A stretch of DNA of 64,000 nt from Anniella stebbinsi (GCA_029215795.1 JARDYH010000003.1:175348382-175412381), one strand, 5' to 3'. Positions 11,515 through 24,865 are shown, counted from the stretch's first letter. Numbers and translations are program-made. Notes: a model not told the origin generated them from the letters alone.

Positions 11515-13131
11515 TGTAGGGTGACCATATTTTGGAAACCAAAAAGGAGGACAACATGGTCGGCCCCCAAGGGGGCATCCCCACCAACATGTCTGCCCCA
11601 GGGGGCGTGTCCAGCACCAAGGGGGTGTGCCCACCTGGACATAGCCTTGGTCACATGTCTGACAATTAAGACAAATCTGTTCTACATAACATCTTAATGT
11701 TAACATCACTGATATAACAAGTGAGACATCCAGTGTATCTGAAATTAACTTCACTCACTCCTGCTTTTGTAGGTTTTGTTGTATGATTGTCACAAGTTTC
11801 TCTACTCTAACGTTAGAGTGGGTGTTGTGGGCAGCGGACACTACTTCGCCCATTCACACTTCTCACTTATATACATCAGCTTCTCAAGGCTTGTGCGTTG
11901 GCACCACTTTTCACACCCAGACTTTGAACTCCTGTCTACTTCCTGCACAAACATGTGACTGCTTTGACTGACCCCTCCTTTCCCACATTTTGATCTTTGG
12001 ACATCTCGCCTCTGCTGAGCTCCAGGTGCCTGACTGCCCACCAAATCTGCAGCAGGAAAGGTGGTGTGCTTGCCCAGCATGTCTTAGGTAGACACTCAAG
12101 ATCCCCTTGATGCCAAGGGCTGAAACTGCTCAAGGTGCAAGACCCCAAAGAGGAGGTTTGACAACTTGAGTTTGAAGAGTATGGCTTCAGTGTCGTTTTT
12201 TAAAAATAATTTTAAAACCTCAAACTTAAAAAAAATTGCTAAAAATCAACAGATGAACAGATATTCTTGGAACTTGGCAGGGCTAAAGCCCTACTTAGGA
12301 GCTATCATGATGCAAAGTTTCATCTCCTTATCTTTAAAAATGATGGTTTTATAAAAATAATAATTTTAAAACCTCAATTTTTTAAAAAAAACTTCTAAAA
12401 ATCAATGGATGAACGGATCTGCTTCAAACATGGCATGGCTACAGCCCCACGTAAGAGCTATCAAAGTGCCAAGTTTCATCTCTTTTTCTTTAAAAATTAT
12501 GTTTTTATAAACAAATAATTTTTAAATCTATTTTTTTTAAAAAAATCCTAAAAATTAACAGATGAACAGATATACTTGAAACTTGGCATGGCTAAAACCC
12601 TACTTAAGCTATCATTATGCCAAGTTTCATCTCCTTATCTTTAAAAATGATGGTTTTATATTTTAAAAAAATTAAACCTAATTTTTTTTTAAAAAACCTA
12701 AAATCAATGGATGAACAGATCTGCTTGAAACTTGGCATGGCTACAGCCCTACTTAAGAGCTATCAAAGTGCCAAGTTTCATCTCTTTTTCTTTAAAAATG
12801 ACTTTTTTTTTTTAAAAAAAGTAATTTTAAAATCTCAAACGTTATAAAATTCCTAAACATCAAGGGATGAATGGATCTGCTTCCAATTTGGCACAGCTAA
12901 AGCCCTACATAAGGGCTATCATGGTGCCAAGTTCCATCTCTTTATCTTTAAAAATGACAGAGCTGTAAGCATTTTTGTTAGTTCCCATTGACTATAAAGC
13001 AGAGCTGCCCTTTGGGTGGGGGGAGGATGGGAAAAATCCGGATTTTCCTTCAAATTTTATAATTCCCCCCTTCTTGGATTTGTTGCCAAAAATCCTGACA
13101 TGTCCTGTGTTTTCCTGACATATGGTCACCC
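11515..13131. mobile_element. Probable larger hAT-like element containing a tandem array
   Basis: Left end TAGGGTGACCATATTTTGGA shares its first ~25 bases with the element at 37775. The right side has the family's TCCTGACATATGGTCACCC ending at about 13120-13131. The span includes a GC-rich GGGGGCGTGTCC-type segment and the tandem array at 12196-12965. No matching 8-bp duplication was found, and another element abuts the right side, so treating this as one element is an inference. Confidence 0.42.
12196..12965. repeat. Five-unit tandem array, ~155 bp period
   Basis: The landmark GATGAACAGAT (or a one-base variant) recurs near 12252, 12410, 12562, 12711 and 12868. Each is followed by AACTTGGCATGGCTA and GCCAAGTTTCATCTC words and then an A/T homopolymer stretch. 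Units 1 and 3 resemble each other, and units 2 and 4 resemble each other, suggesting duplication of a two-unit block. Open frames here (for example 12166-12354 and 12617-12847) are the same repeat read twice. Confidence 0.9.
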
Positions 13132-13291
13132 AAAGGACAAGAGGGCAGGGCTTCTGCAGCTTTAACTGCGGTGATGAAGAGGGAATTTCACCAGGTGCTG
13201 TTTGCATACAAGTGACACCTGCTGAAATTACCTCTTCATCACAACAGTTAAAGCTACAGGAGCCCTGTCCTCCTTTGCATATGATCACCCT
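13132..13291. mobile_element. Monomeric (half-size) member of the palindromic MITE family
   Basis: About 160 bp corresponding to one half of the 320-bp elements. It has a GAGGGCAGGG start, inverted TTTAACTG/CAGTTAAA arms, and ends GATCACCCT. It abuts the right end of the preceding hAT-like sequence. Confidence 0.65.
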
Positions 13292-13299
13292 GGAGTAGC

Positions 13300-16200
13300 T
13301 GCACTGGTGGAATTTTCTTCTTAGTTCGGGTATAGGCCTAAAGAGACAAGGATAGAGAGTAGCCAAAATGGGGGATAAGTAGCTGGTAGTAATTGAATAT
13401 TTCGCTAAAAGGACTGTAAGGAAGTAGGTTAGTGTGTAGTAGATTAACCAAAGTTGTAGATATCTGTGCCATCTTCTAGTGAGACTGTTTGCTGGATGAG
13501 GTTCTAGCCTGCTTCTGTTTGCAGAAGCACACTGGAACCATGCACCAAGATGCTTATCTAGATGTGTGGTATCCAATATGATCCCAGTCCAAAATGTTTG
13601 GAGGGAATTTGCCTTCTCATTTATGTTGCCCTGCAGGTGCATATCTAACCATTGTTTTGAGCACTTCATTCTTCATTACTGGATTGGGCATTAGTATTTT
13701 AAGAAACAGTAACATAGTTCTGTAGGAATAATATACACTTAGGCAGCAAACCTGTACTCACAGTAGTTACTTCTGCGTAGACAGGCATATTCACTATATA
13801 TGCATGCATGCATAAACACATTGAAATCAAAGGGCCTAAATGCACTTAACTCTCCCATTGGATTGTGGCCCAGTATTCTTTTCACTATGTAGGATTTTCT
13901 TTTCTTCTAAATGGTGACATTTGGGATTATTGTATTTCTGTATGAAAGAAGAGGTCTTTTACATTATATGTCCTACTAATTGCTTTAAAAACTAATGAAT
14001 ATCAATTTTAATTTAATTGCTTTTCAGTACTTCATCTAACTGATTTAAAAAGAAGCAAGGACACATAATGAACAATAGAAGCTTTGGCCCAGCATCTGCC
14101 TATATTCTCTTTTCAATTAATCAGTTATAGTCCAATGGTGTGTAATTACACATTAAGAAAGTTATTGGATATCACAGTATGCCTGTCCCATGTGTCTCAT
14201 GAATACACTAATATAACACACCTGTAATGACCTGTTCTTAGATCTGCAAATTGTTTCCATTTTTCTCTCTTCTTCCCTCTGCTAAATGCAGACAAGAGCA
14301 GTGGCCATTGACTTCAAATCACCTGTAGTAATTAATGAGAGAGGAAAAGGGGGTCCTCTTCCAGCATTCATAATAAATCTATCTTTTTGATACTAAATGT
14401 TAAATGAGAACCAAGTCTAAATGCACCTCTGAAAAGTAGCAATGTGTCTGAGGGAAGCCACAGTCAGTCTAAACTATGCATACATTCTCTTTTGGCTCTT
14501 CTTCATTCTATCTCCAAATGAGAGAAACAGACAAGCAAGAAAACCTTGTCAAATCACATCCAGGCACTATTTGCTTGGCTTGGTTCAAATCAAATCAAGC
14601 CCTGGAACTGATCCCTATGCAATGGCTCTGAGTGTTTGCATAGCAACTAAGCTGTGTTTTGTAGATGTGACTGTTTTAAATGCTAGAAAGAACAAAATTT
14701 ACTATGTAAAGACACAAAGGCTTTGCTTGTAGTCAAGAATAGGTTCAGCGGTACTTTCTTATTAATGTGTAATGAATGAAACCAAGAAAAGACTCTTAAT
14801 CCACATCATGGGCTCTGTCAGATTCTAAATTGGTGATTCAGAGAAATAAGAAGCTAGAAATTGCAATGTGTGGCTGGTCTCTTGATGGCTTCAAGGGACA
14901 ACCACAGGAAGACATCAGTCAATGTTTTCAGATTTTTTTTCTCCCACCAAAGCTATTTTGATGTCTCAGGGTGCCTCCCTGAAGGGGAAAAAAGCTGTTT
15001 TTCCCCCTCCAAAGTAAAACCTTTGATTTACTGGCCATATCCATGAGCAATGCAAAAGAAAAAAAATCCAGATAAATCATATGTTGAGGTGCCTGTAGAT
15101 AAAGCAGCTTGCTTGGGGACAAAAAGTGAATGTGCTACAGTCATATTTCTGAGATGGTTACATACATTCTCATCCTTTGGCCTCAACAATAAAATACTGC
15201 AGGCAATAAATAACACAGCTGCTGTACCCTTAATAGCTTTACTGAAGAGAGAACATTGGGAAGTGCAGCTTTTCTGCATTTTTGCTATTCTATGATTTGA
15301 CAAGCTGAACATCTCAGGTTAGATCCAGATTTCCACTGGTTCAAGTGCACTGCAGAAGTGGACTTCCTTACCTCCTCTTTCCCACAATTGCCTTTCCTAC
15401 AGAGAATCAGGATACCCTGCTGAATTTGAGTGAGCTGTGTTGTGACGGGGAGGGGGTTATCCCCCAAAAATCAGGTGGAGGAAGCTTCCTCCTGGGAAAG
15501 CTCCTTTCCACTCACAGAAGGTAGTTCTTAGATCCAGCCCACCAAAATTTCCCATCCTACATAACAATTAAAAGCACAAAACATCTTACAGGGCACATGA
15601 AATACAAGATAGCCATACTGATCTGTGAGGGGGGAAAAAACCCAAATCCACAGTTGGACAATGCCTTTATTAGGATGAAGCAAAATGCCACAAGTGTGTG
15701 CAAACTGAGTGGATTATGTGCTGTAGGTATCAGTTTATACCAAGCACAAAAGCCAAACAAACATATTAAAAATTATACCAAATTAGGATTTGGGTGAGAA
15801 TTTGAAGCAGGGATTGCCAACTATGTGAGCATGCCTGCTCAAATTGTTGGGAGCAGAATCTAGGAAGGCAAAACCCACTTTGAGCAGGTGCTTGGCTTTA
15901 GTTCTGCTCTCACACCCCCAGCCCTTTGCCAGCTGAAATTCCATCCTCACTCCCACAATGAAATAAAACTCACTATGGGGAAAGGGGACAGAGTTTCAGT
16001 CAATGGAGGGCTTCAGTGAAGACAGAAGAGACCTAGTTGACAGTGTCATTTCCTGCCAGGGATCATGGAGCTTGCAGTTCAACCACATGATCCCTGGAAG
16101 CAAAATATCCCTGTCCTCACTTCCCACTGGGCTTCTCCATCTTGGTTGGAGACCTCCACCACCTAAACATCCCTTCCCCAAGTTATTTTTTCCTGGGGCG

Positions 16201-16670
16201 GAGAAAGGGGTCTTGAGTGTTTTCAAATGTTAAACAGGACTGATCTTTTGGAGGTAAGCTCCAGGCTGCGTGCTCATCCCTAAACAGCATACTATATGTT
16301 ATCCTTTAACTCAGTGTCATTCACCTAGACAGTTACAGTGAAGTTGTAGCACACTAATATGACCAGAGGCAGTGTCAAATACTATTTTTTACTTATGGAG
16401 ACTCCAGAGTGATGTTTCACATGTGATTCTCTGTACATTTGCCTCTGCTGATCACCTCTATAGAAAGTAGAGACAAATTCCCCTTTCCCCATTCTGTGTC
16501 CAGCTAGCTTTATTCCTGTATATTGTTATGCTTCTTGGCTTCTTTTCATAAAAGAAATTGATTCACTTGAAAGAAAAACACCTGGCTTTTGCATGACTGA
16601 TCTGGACAAAAGCCTCACACTGTTCCTTTTCCTGGCCATGCCTGCCCTTTATTGTCAGATCTTTTTCCAT
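13300..16670. other. Intronic stretch, little recognised
   Basis: A decayed 'CTTACTTCTGAGTA'-type hairpin repeat may lie near 13735-13870. A perfect short inverted repeat CCAGGGATCATG...CATGATCCCTGG sits at about 16057-16110. The 225-codon minus frame at 12992-13669 crosses transposon sequence and is not protein-like. The rest shows nothing. Confidence 0.45.
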
Positions 16671-16673
16671 TAC

Positions 16674-16770
16674 AACATAAGAAGAGCTGTGTTGGATCAG
16701 ACTGGTCTAGTTCAGCATTCTGTTCCCACAGTAGCCAACTAGATGCATATGGGAACTCCCCCTCCAGCTT
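16674..16770 (+). repeat. Squamate interspersed repeat, short plus copy
   Basis: Carries ACATAAGAAGAGCTGTG, TTGGATCAGAC and TTCCCACAGTAGCCAAC in order; 3' truncated. Confidence 0.65.
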
Positions 16771-16999
16771 TTTAGGTATGTATGCATATATGTATTTAAA
16801 ATGGGAACTGGGAATGTGGGAACGATCTCAGTCATATTGCTGAAACAGGAATGGGGGGATTTAGTTTTACAAGGCACAGGTTTGCAAACTTTGGAATAGG
16901 GCTGGTAGATTAATGGAGGCTATGGGTCTCCAGAACTGCACAAAGGTAGGGCAAACTGCAGCTGCTAGGACTGCAGGTAGCATTGTTGTTTTTAAAGAA

Positions 17000-18990
17000 G
17001 CAGTAAACGGGGTGGGCAGCGGGGGAATCTAACAGAATATTCTGAAAGTGGGTATGGCATGGTTGGCTGACATCACAACATTTTGTTATAGCGCCCATTT
17101 GTTCTTAGTGTTCTTTGTGTTTAGTTGGTATGCTTTGCAAACAAATACATATGAGTCACAAAGTTATGGATTTCTCCATAAAGAGTGGAAAGCAGTGACA
17201 TTCAGTCTCTAAGGGAAGATGGCATTTGGAGAGACTCTCACAGATTTAAGCTTGCAAGTTCCTTAAACACCGGATAGGATCCAAGATCTGCCTTCCACAG
17301 ATGGAAAGGCTCCTCATAGAAAATGCCTCTACCTCCTCCCATGCCATATCACAACTCATAGCATTCAACAAGGTCCCCTTACTCTCTCTCTAGAATTTTC
17401 ATGGGGCTGGAGAGGAAGGATTAGGAATGTCCATTTCTGCCAGCCCAGTTGCATGTTCCTAAACCTGCATCCAAGCCACAGTAAACTATTTTTTCCTTCC
17501 TCTTGGTTTTCTAATGGTAGCTGTCTGGATGTGAGGGCGATCTGGCGGTGACAAGTGTCACCCCATTGATCACCAGGGTTGAATCTGCTGATCTGACTGG
17601 GTAGGCGGGAATCCTCCTCCTCCCTCACCATTCCACTGCATCTCTTCTAAAGTTGAATGCTCGGTGGAAGAGCATGACCATCTCAGATAGGAGTGTAGCT
17701 CTCCTGTTCATTCCACCAAAGCAGTTCATGGAGACAAGTCTGCTAGAAAGACTTATACATGTCTGGGAGATTATTCTATAATAATAAGGAATCAAGGATA
17801 AATTCCCACTCTATTGCACTAACAATCTGGTTACATAAAGAGGTAAGATCAAAACTGTTTTTCATAGGAAAATCTAACAATAAATCAATTAGAATTTACA
17901 TGTGGAAAAGGATTATCCAGGTAATATAATTCACTTGGACTTTAAAAAAAAGATCTTCCAAAATGCCTCTTCTACAAAGTCCTAAAAAAGCTAAGCAGTT
18001 GTGACATAAAAGGAGTGCCTTTTAAGGCTCAGCAGATGGTTAAAGGCTAAGGAAGCAGAGCCTAGGTATAAACAATAAATTATTAAACAAATTCATTAAC
18101 AACATTGAACAATGTGAACTATATAGTTGCAAAATTTGCTGATGGTATTAAGCTGTTGAAAGATTATGCTTACGCAGCAGCGGAGCTCATAGAGTTGTGT
18201 GTAAGGATCCCAGCCACTGAATAAAGGCACCATTTATCTCTTTGCACTGGCATCAGGACCTGGCTCCCAAGACTTATACAGTTGGCTGCCCTTTTGTGTG
18301 CTGTCCTTTTGGTCCTTGCATAGTGCAGCTGTTTTTCAGATAAACAGATTAATGAATTAAGTAATTACATTTTGAAATTACCAGGTTGCCATTTCAATGG
18401 ATAACCACAAGTGCATGCATGGAAGTGCGTATCTGCTTTCCTTGTCACCCTTCCTACCCTACTGCCAGTACCAATCCACTGCTGAAGATCAATATGTTGG
18501 ATTTTATGTTTATGATCTGGAGGCTGTGTGATTTTTCTTTCCACAGCAAAAATTCATTTCTGGCAAAATTCCCTTTTATAAGTGTCCAATCTCTAGTGGA
18601 GCATTAAGCTCTGTATTGTACAAAGACTTTTTACTATGGGGAATAAATGTAATACTCCAGAAGAACAATGGACTACTTAAGGCCAGTATCTGTCAACCAT
18701 CGCAAAAATTAATGTTTATTTATTTAAGGTTTACAACTGTGCTTTACTTTCTAGAAGAAATTATTGTTTTGCTATGAGTTTGCCTCTTTCAGTGCTTTGT
18801 GTCTCTGTGTGCTGTAAGACCAATCAAGTTGAAGAGAATTCGGTACTCATAAAATTGTTGCCTACAATTTTTGACTTCTTGTTTAGCCAGAAGTTTGTTA
18901 TGTGGTCTGAACTGGAAATAAAATAAAAATGCAGGGGTCATATTTTGGGCTGAAGTTTTTCTTCAATAAATCAAAGAAGCTTTGCAGAAG
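17000..18990. other. Intronic stretch, nothing recognised
   Basis: No clear repeat family or coding signal. Confidence 0.55.
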
Positions 18991-18999
18991 TGGCAAATG

Positions 19000-19000
<1 letters not shown>

Positions 19001-19035
<35 letters not shown>
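19001..19035. repeat. (TA)n microsatellite
   Basis: About 17 uninterrupted TA units, flanked by an imperfect inverted repeat (GGCAAATGC / GCCATTTGCC). Confidence 0.97.
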
Positions 19036-19038
<3 letters not shown>

Positions 19039-19290
19039 ATTTGCCATGCCACTTGCCCTACCACTTTCCAAACAGTGCTGAACAGAGATCAAGCATCTAG
19101 GTCAAACATTCCTATGCTGCACTGCAGAAAGGGCACAGAAGCAGCATTCTCATCCTCTCCTCTATTTTAGCATACTCCCTAAGGCTTAAGTTAAATGCAG
19201 CAGGGATGGAAACATGTCTGTGGCCTTATCTACTATGTAGATACATCTACACTGTAAATGTTAATCAGTTTTAAATCCACCATTCTCAAC

Positions 19291-22171
19291 TAGGGATGTG
19301 TATCGTATCGTTAAAATGAACGATAACTATACAATATGCTCTTTATCGTGCATGCGTTTAACAATAACAATATGATAGGAAAGCCTACGATAATTATCGG
19401 AGACAATAAAAATCCTACGATAATTATCGTATGTTATCGTTTCATTGGAAGGCTCTTTTTCTTTTGCCGCCACATGGACGGAGCTAGAAGGTGGGGTGTG
19501 CTTGATGAGACAGTGACCAATCGTGCAGCAAGGATTCCAGCAGGCTCCAATCACAATGTTGGAGGAGGGCTAAGGATATCCCCGCATAAAACCCCCACAC
19601 TTGGTGTTCCATCTCTGTTGGGAGTTAGGCGTTGAGGGGAGAAGGGTGGATTTTGTTGGAGCTCTGTCCTGGCTCCTGGGTCTTATAGTTACTTGGTGGC
19701 GAATTGTTGAAGATTCATTGTAGTCTTGCATCTTTCTGTTCCCTTCTGTGTTTCAGGTTCGTTTGGCTATTCGTTGCTTGTGTGTTTGAGTTTTAATTTT
19801 TATACGTTTTCTGTTTGGTTTGATTGAAGGGTTAGGTTAGCATGAGTGGGGGTACTGTGACTGAGGGAGTGTGTTTTGTCCCATTCCCTGTTTAACTTTC
19901 TTTAAAAAAACCAAAAAAAAATATTTTAAAAAATAATATTTCTCTCCCTCTCTCTGGGTGTATGTATTTGCTTGATTGACTGTGAGTGTGCTGGTGTGTC
20001 CTGTAGCCTGCTACACAGGATAACACTACACAATATGTGGTCAAAGCAGCACACAAACTGTTTGCAAAGGATTGTTATTAATATAAATAATTTCATTTTC
20101 AATCACTTTTTAGCAATATGAAACACGGCTCTAAGGCGCGCCTTGGGCAAGATGGCTCTGGGTCTAGGAGAGATGCTGTTGCTGCTGGGGGCAGTTCTGG
20201 GGTGGCTGTCTCTCCCTCTCACACATTTTATTTCTTTTTTAAAGACACTGCTCCATCCAGTGTTTCCAGTCTGGAGAGACTGTTTTAGGGAGGGATTGCA
20301 AAGCAAAAGCAAAAGCATCCCTCTCACACATTTTATTTATTTTTTAAAGATACTGTGCCATCCAATGTTTCCAGTCTGGAGGGACTGCTTTAGTGAACCT
20401 TGAGAGATTCCTGTATTATTATTTTTCATCACTGCGTCCCTGGGTCTGTGCCTCGTGGAGTCCGTTAGTGAGGGACTGCAGAAGCATCCCCCTCACTCAT
20501 TTTTGTTTTTGAGACTTTGGTCCAGGCAATATGCCTACCTTTACCCCAAATGTGACTTTTTATTTGGCAATGTGCCCACCTCTACCCTGAATGTGACTTT
20601 TATTTGGCAATGTGCCCACCTCTACCCCGAACATGACTTTTATTTGCCTCGGCTCCAGCCAATGCGCACAGCTCTGGCATGAAGAACTGCCAACCTGCCT
20701 TCACGGGGATGGCGAGCAGACTTTGTCATTTTTAAAGGTCAAGGCGGTGCATGAGTGTTGTTTTGATGGGATTCGCAGTTGTCAAAGCAGCACATGTATA
20801 TCTGCTAGGATCCTGCAGGTTGGCGCACTTCCGGGGTATCTCCTGGCCCAATGAGGCCCTGCCTGGCTAAGGCTGGCTAAAATAAATAAATAAATAAATA
20901 AATAAATAACTGTAATGCCCGTGCTATTCTCCTACCCCCCAATCCTTTTATTATTTCATTATTTCAGAGGAATGTATCCACTCTCACTTTGCCATGCACA
21001 CATAGGCGCAGATAATACTAATATACTTTTAAGTATTTTTAGTTTTAGTAGGATCCTGCAGGTTTCCGCACTTCTGGGGTATCTCCTGGCCCAATGAGGC
21101 CCTGCCTGGCTAAGGCTGGCTCTAAAATAAATAACTGAAACTCCCATAATTCATGACTGTCTGTGAGGTGCTGCTTGTGGGATCCTCTAGGTTGGCGTGC
21201 TGCAGGGGTATCTCCTGCCCCAATGAGGCCCTGCCTGGCTAAGGCTGGCTCTTTAAGAAAGGTCTTCTTCTACCCCTGCTCCTGTGGTGACACCCAAGAG
21301 TCCATGCTGCTTTCAGGGACAGATCCAACTGGCCCTCTGCCTCTGTGCCCACCTCTGCCAAAAATAACTGCCTGCCTGCATCAGCCTGCCTGCCGTCTGT
21401 GCACGGGGATCGTCTTCCTCCTCCTAGCCTCCATTACTGAGGGATGAAGAAGCATCTCACACATTGCCTTTTTTGAGCCACTGTGCCTGCCCAGCCCGCC
21501 TTGGTGGGTTGATGACGTGCATGTGTGTTTTTGGCTTCAATCAACATCGAGAGAAGCTATGTCAAACTGACGTATACATTCTCATCGCAGAGTGCTGCCA
21601 TGAGTCCACTCCCTACAACCCTTCAGTAAGGTCGCCAACTTTAAGGACTAGCTCTTTAAAAATGAGGAGTTATTATTATATAGCACTTAGCAGCAGCATG
21701 GAGTGCATTACTGGAATCAGTGCATGGTGTTGAAAGCTTACTTCTGAGTAATGCCTGCAGCTGTGCATTTAAAATTGGGCACAGATGAGTCCCCTCAAGG
21801 CCATCTGTGAGATGCACATGAGTACTGGATGACGATGTCTCTTGAAAAAGGACCACATTTCAGCCATCTGAAACAGTGTATTTGGAAGCTTACTTCTGAG
21901 TAACACTTGCACCGATTGTTCTAAAATTTGGCACACAAGACTTGCAACACTCAGTCTGCACTGTGACCAAGTTTCAAACCTGTAACTTGGAAAAGTTAGG
22001 CCTTTCTGACTCAAAAATCAACTAGAGTCTCTAGGGCAAAATGTAGAAACTATATAATATCGGATAATAATCTGATACGATACGGTTCACCTATGATATA
22101 ATCAAAGACGATAAATTTTTTGGTCCGAAATTCCGATAACGATACAATATTTTCGGTCGTGCACATCCTTA
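19291..22171. mobile_element. 2.88-kb hAT-like element with TATCG subterminal motifs
   Basis: Starts TAGGGATGTGTATCG and ends GTCGTGCACATCCTTA, with a perfect 8-bp duplication TTCTCAAC at 19283-19290 and 22172-22179. The first ~160 bp and last ~110 bp are packed with TATCGT/ACGATA words, including two CGATAATTATCG palindromes, plausibly transposase binding sites. The inside has no intact transposase frame. It holds a possible TATA-containing leader (near 19580), a repeated ~80-bp block (20213-20290 and 20320-20400), ~50-bp repeats (20540-20640), and three copies of a block around GGTATCTCCTGGCCCAATGA (about 20820, 21060, 21190). It is probably non-autonomous or a decayed autonomous copy. Confidence 0.88.
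20879..20908. repeat. (AAAT)n microsatellite
   Basis: Seven AAAT units inside the hAT-like element, directly after one of its internal repeat blocks. Confidence 0.95.
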
Positions 22172-22224
22172 TTCTCAACCAAGTAGTCAGATGATTAAAT
22201 TGGCTTCAAATTAGTTTGCATTAA

Positions 22225-22320
22225 AAGTGGATGGGAGTCAACCTAGAAAAATCATGTGCACTGCTCTGAGACCCTCAGAAAAAAGATGGGACACAAGTTC
22301 AGTGAACTAAATAAATATAT
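22225..22320 (+). mobile_element. LINE 3' tail fragment
   Basis: Short L2/CR1-type tail: TGCACTGCTCTGAGACC followed by AAATAAATA. Only the last ~90 bases remain. Confidence 0.4.
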
Positions 22321-22789
22321 TCATATTGTAGATGATTCCCGGCTATGCTCTTGACATTATTCATACAACTGTTGGATAGGGTTGTTGATTTTTAAATCTA
22401 TTTTGACATTTTTGAAAGCCAAATTGGATACAGGAGTGCTGTACAAAATCAAGGTCCAGGATCAAGACATTTTGTATGGTGTTTACCTTTTAAGATCAGA
22501 TGAACCGCTAGATATCTGCAGGTGATTGCCTAGTGCAATGGTATGTCTAGGGGAACACTTCATTTTAAGGGCAACTAGAAGGAACATCTTCCTTTTGTAT
22601 TTCTGCAGCTACCTTGGTTCATAGATTTCTGCTTCTCAGAAATAGCAGAGCGAATAAATGAATGGTCAGATAATGGAGGATTGTACTGCTTGACTTCATC
22701 TGTGATGAATTGCTCCACAATTGATACTCCTGAATGCCTGACATGTTAAGGGCTTACTTGAGCCCTACTCAAGCATTATGATAGGTGGT

Positions 22790-23093
22790 AAAACTCACCA
22801 CATGATCAGGGATGGAACCATGCCAAATAGCTCCATCCCTGATACCATGTCATAATTTAGCCCCACCCATAGGCATCCACGTGAACAGTGTGAATGCCTG
22901 CAGTGGTGAGGCCTTGTGCATACAGCTGTGTGACTTGGCTTCTGCATTGTGTGGAAGCCTACACACATACAGCTGTATACGTTGTATGTTAAGATGCCTA
23001 TGTGCAGGTCTATATCATGGCATGACATTGAGGGGTGGGATGGCAGGGCTACTTGGTGTGGCCCTGTTCCTGCTCATGTGGTGAGTTCCATCA
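22790..23093. mobile_element. Long inverted-repeat element (candidate MITE)
   Basis: The left end AAACTCACCACATGATCAGG is complementary to the right end CCTGCTCATGTGGTGAGTT. The arms extend imperfectly inward through ATAGGCATC words on both sides. About 300 bp, no coding capacity, target duplication not found. Confidence 0.6.
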
Positions 23094-24860
23094 CTTATTT
23101 TAATGCCTGAATCAGAGGATGTATTCTATGAAAATATTGCTTGGATGGGGAATGGCAATTCCGTGAATTCTAGAGTTCCTATTCCCAGTTCAATTGGTGA
23201 TCAGTTCCTTTGACTGTGCCATTCTTACAGGTTCCTGTCCTTGGATTCATATCCTTATGTGAGAAAGCATTTATTTCGAATGGGTCCCAATCTGATTAAG
23301 ACCTCTTTCTGATGCTACCATTGGTAGTGTGGAACATCTTTCTGATGTTACCGTTAGTAGTGTAACATTAGTACTACCATTAGTAGTAGTGCTCTGGTAA
23401 CACTAGAAGACCCTGGCTATGTGAGAGGACACAGTTCTATGCTTCTTCCCATTGCACTGTCTCATTGAACTGGAAAGTTCTAAATTTTTATGATCTTACC
23501 AGAGTGGCATGGGAGGATTACACACCGCAGCAGCTCACATCCCTAAAGGAAAGGTCCCTGAAATGTACTGTAGTGTGAGATCATACCACAGCATTTAATA
23601 AAAATAGTTCAGCATTTTGAAGTTTCAGGGAAATGCAGGTTCTCTGAAAAGGACAAAGATGCCATACCATGCCTTTGTGATATGTATGTCTGCCATTTCC
23701 CTGAAAGCAATTTGTGCAAGGGGAGGAAACTGTAATTGAGTGTAACATAGAGAAAAACGGGAGAAGGAACGTCCCCTTTCTTGCAGATGCACAATGGGAA
23801 ACAACCCAGAGACAATGTGTCTATTTTTAGCAAGCATAAAATTGCAAACTCTGATAGATGCCATGGGGCTGCTGTCACTAAAATTTGGCTATGAGCAACT
23901 TATTCATATTTAAACATGTTACCTTTGCAAATGTAAATGAACAACCCCTGTTTCTTTGTTTGCTGTGTACAAGCTGTATGGGTTTCCATCATAATCCTTT
24001 CAGTTCAGTGATGACATTGAGTTAAGACGATTGATTGCCTTTCTTGTTTAGTGCACCTGTAAAGTGACAATCTTACATTGTTCTATCACAGAAATGGGAT
24101 TTTGGAGTTTTTCTGCCTTTAAAAAAAAGAAAAGACTGTAGCAGTAAATATCTCTACTGTGTACAATATTTAGAGCAATGTGCTCAGGCCTCAGCACATA
24201 TATGCCGAAAAAAGTGCTTAAATGTATTGACTACATTAAATGACAATAAAGAAATATTCTTATAAGATAAAAATGAGCTAAACTGATCAAACTGATTTGA
24301 AGTTGACTGCATTGTTTGACAGAAGCAAAACCTTGGATGGATCATTTCCTTTATTCCTTGCACCCACCAGGGTAGTCAGCTTTTGCAGCTTTCATTAGCC
24401 CAGTTTGTTTTACCCAAATGCATGTTCCAGTTTCTAGGAAAGCTAAAGCAATCATAGCCTGATTTGCATGTTAAATGTGTAAAGAGAGTTTTACACATAA
24501 AAGGATAAGCAGGGTTACCCTGAATGCATGTAGACTTCCTTGGGAATCATTAAATCTCCACTGAGCTTTAATGCTCAGTGGTGACTTCTGTTTGCATAAC
24601 GGAATAGACAGGGGAGGGGCATAACAGAATCGGTGGGGATGTAAGCACCCCGTTGGATACTGCCCAGAGCCATCAGTGTGGCATTACTTCTCCTTCTTTG
24701 TGTGGGACCCTCTTCACATCTATGAAGTGTGAAGGGGACTCAAAAGCAAAGCAAAAACTCTGAAGAACTTCCTAATTTCTAAAATTGCATTTTCTACATT
24801 TCTGAAATTACACCATGGCTATATATCCCCCAAATACCCCCTTGGAGGCAGGAGAATCTG
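23094..24860. other. Intronic stretch, mostly unrecognised
   Basis: 23300-23400 contains short duplicated words (TCTTTCTGATGYTACC, TAGTAGTG) in direct and inverted order. The rest shows nothing. Confidence 0.5.
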
Positions 24861-24865
24861 TACTT

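Noticed and set aside
12196..12965. CRISPR-like array
   Set aside because: The units are ~155 bp, imperfect and without short identical repeats separated by unique spacers; this is eukaryotic intronic DNA.
12992..13669. 225-codon minus-strand open frame
   Set aside because: It runs across the end of a hAT-like element and the monomeric MITE, and part of it reads the MITE arm. No similarity, no exon structure.
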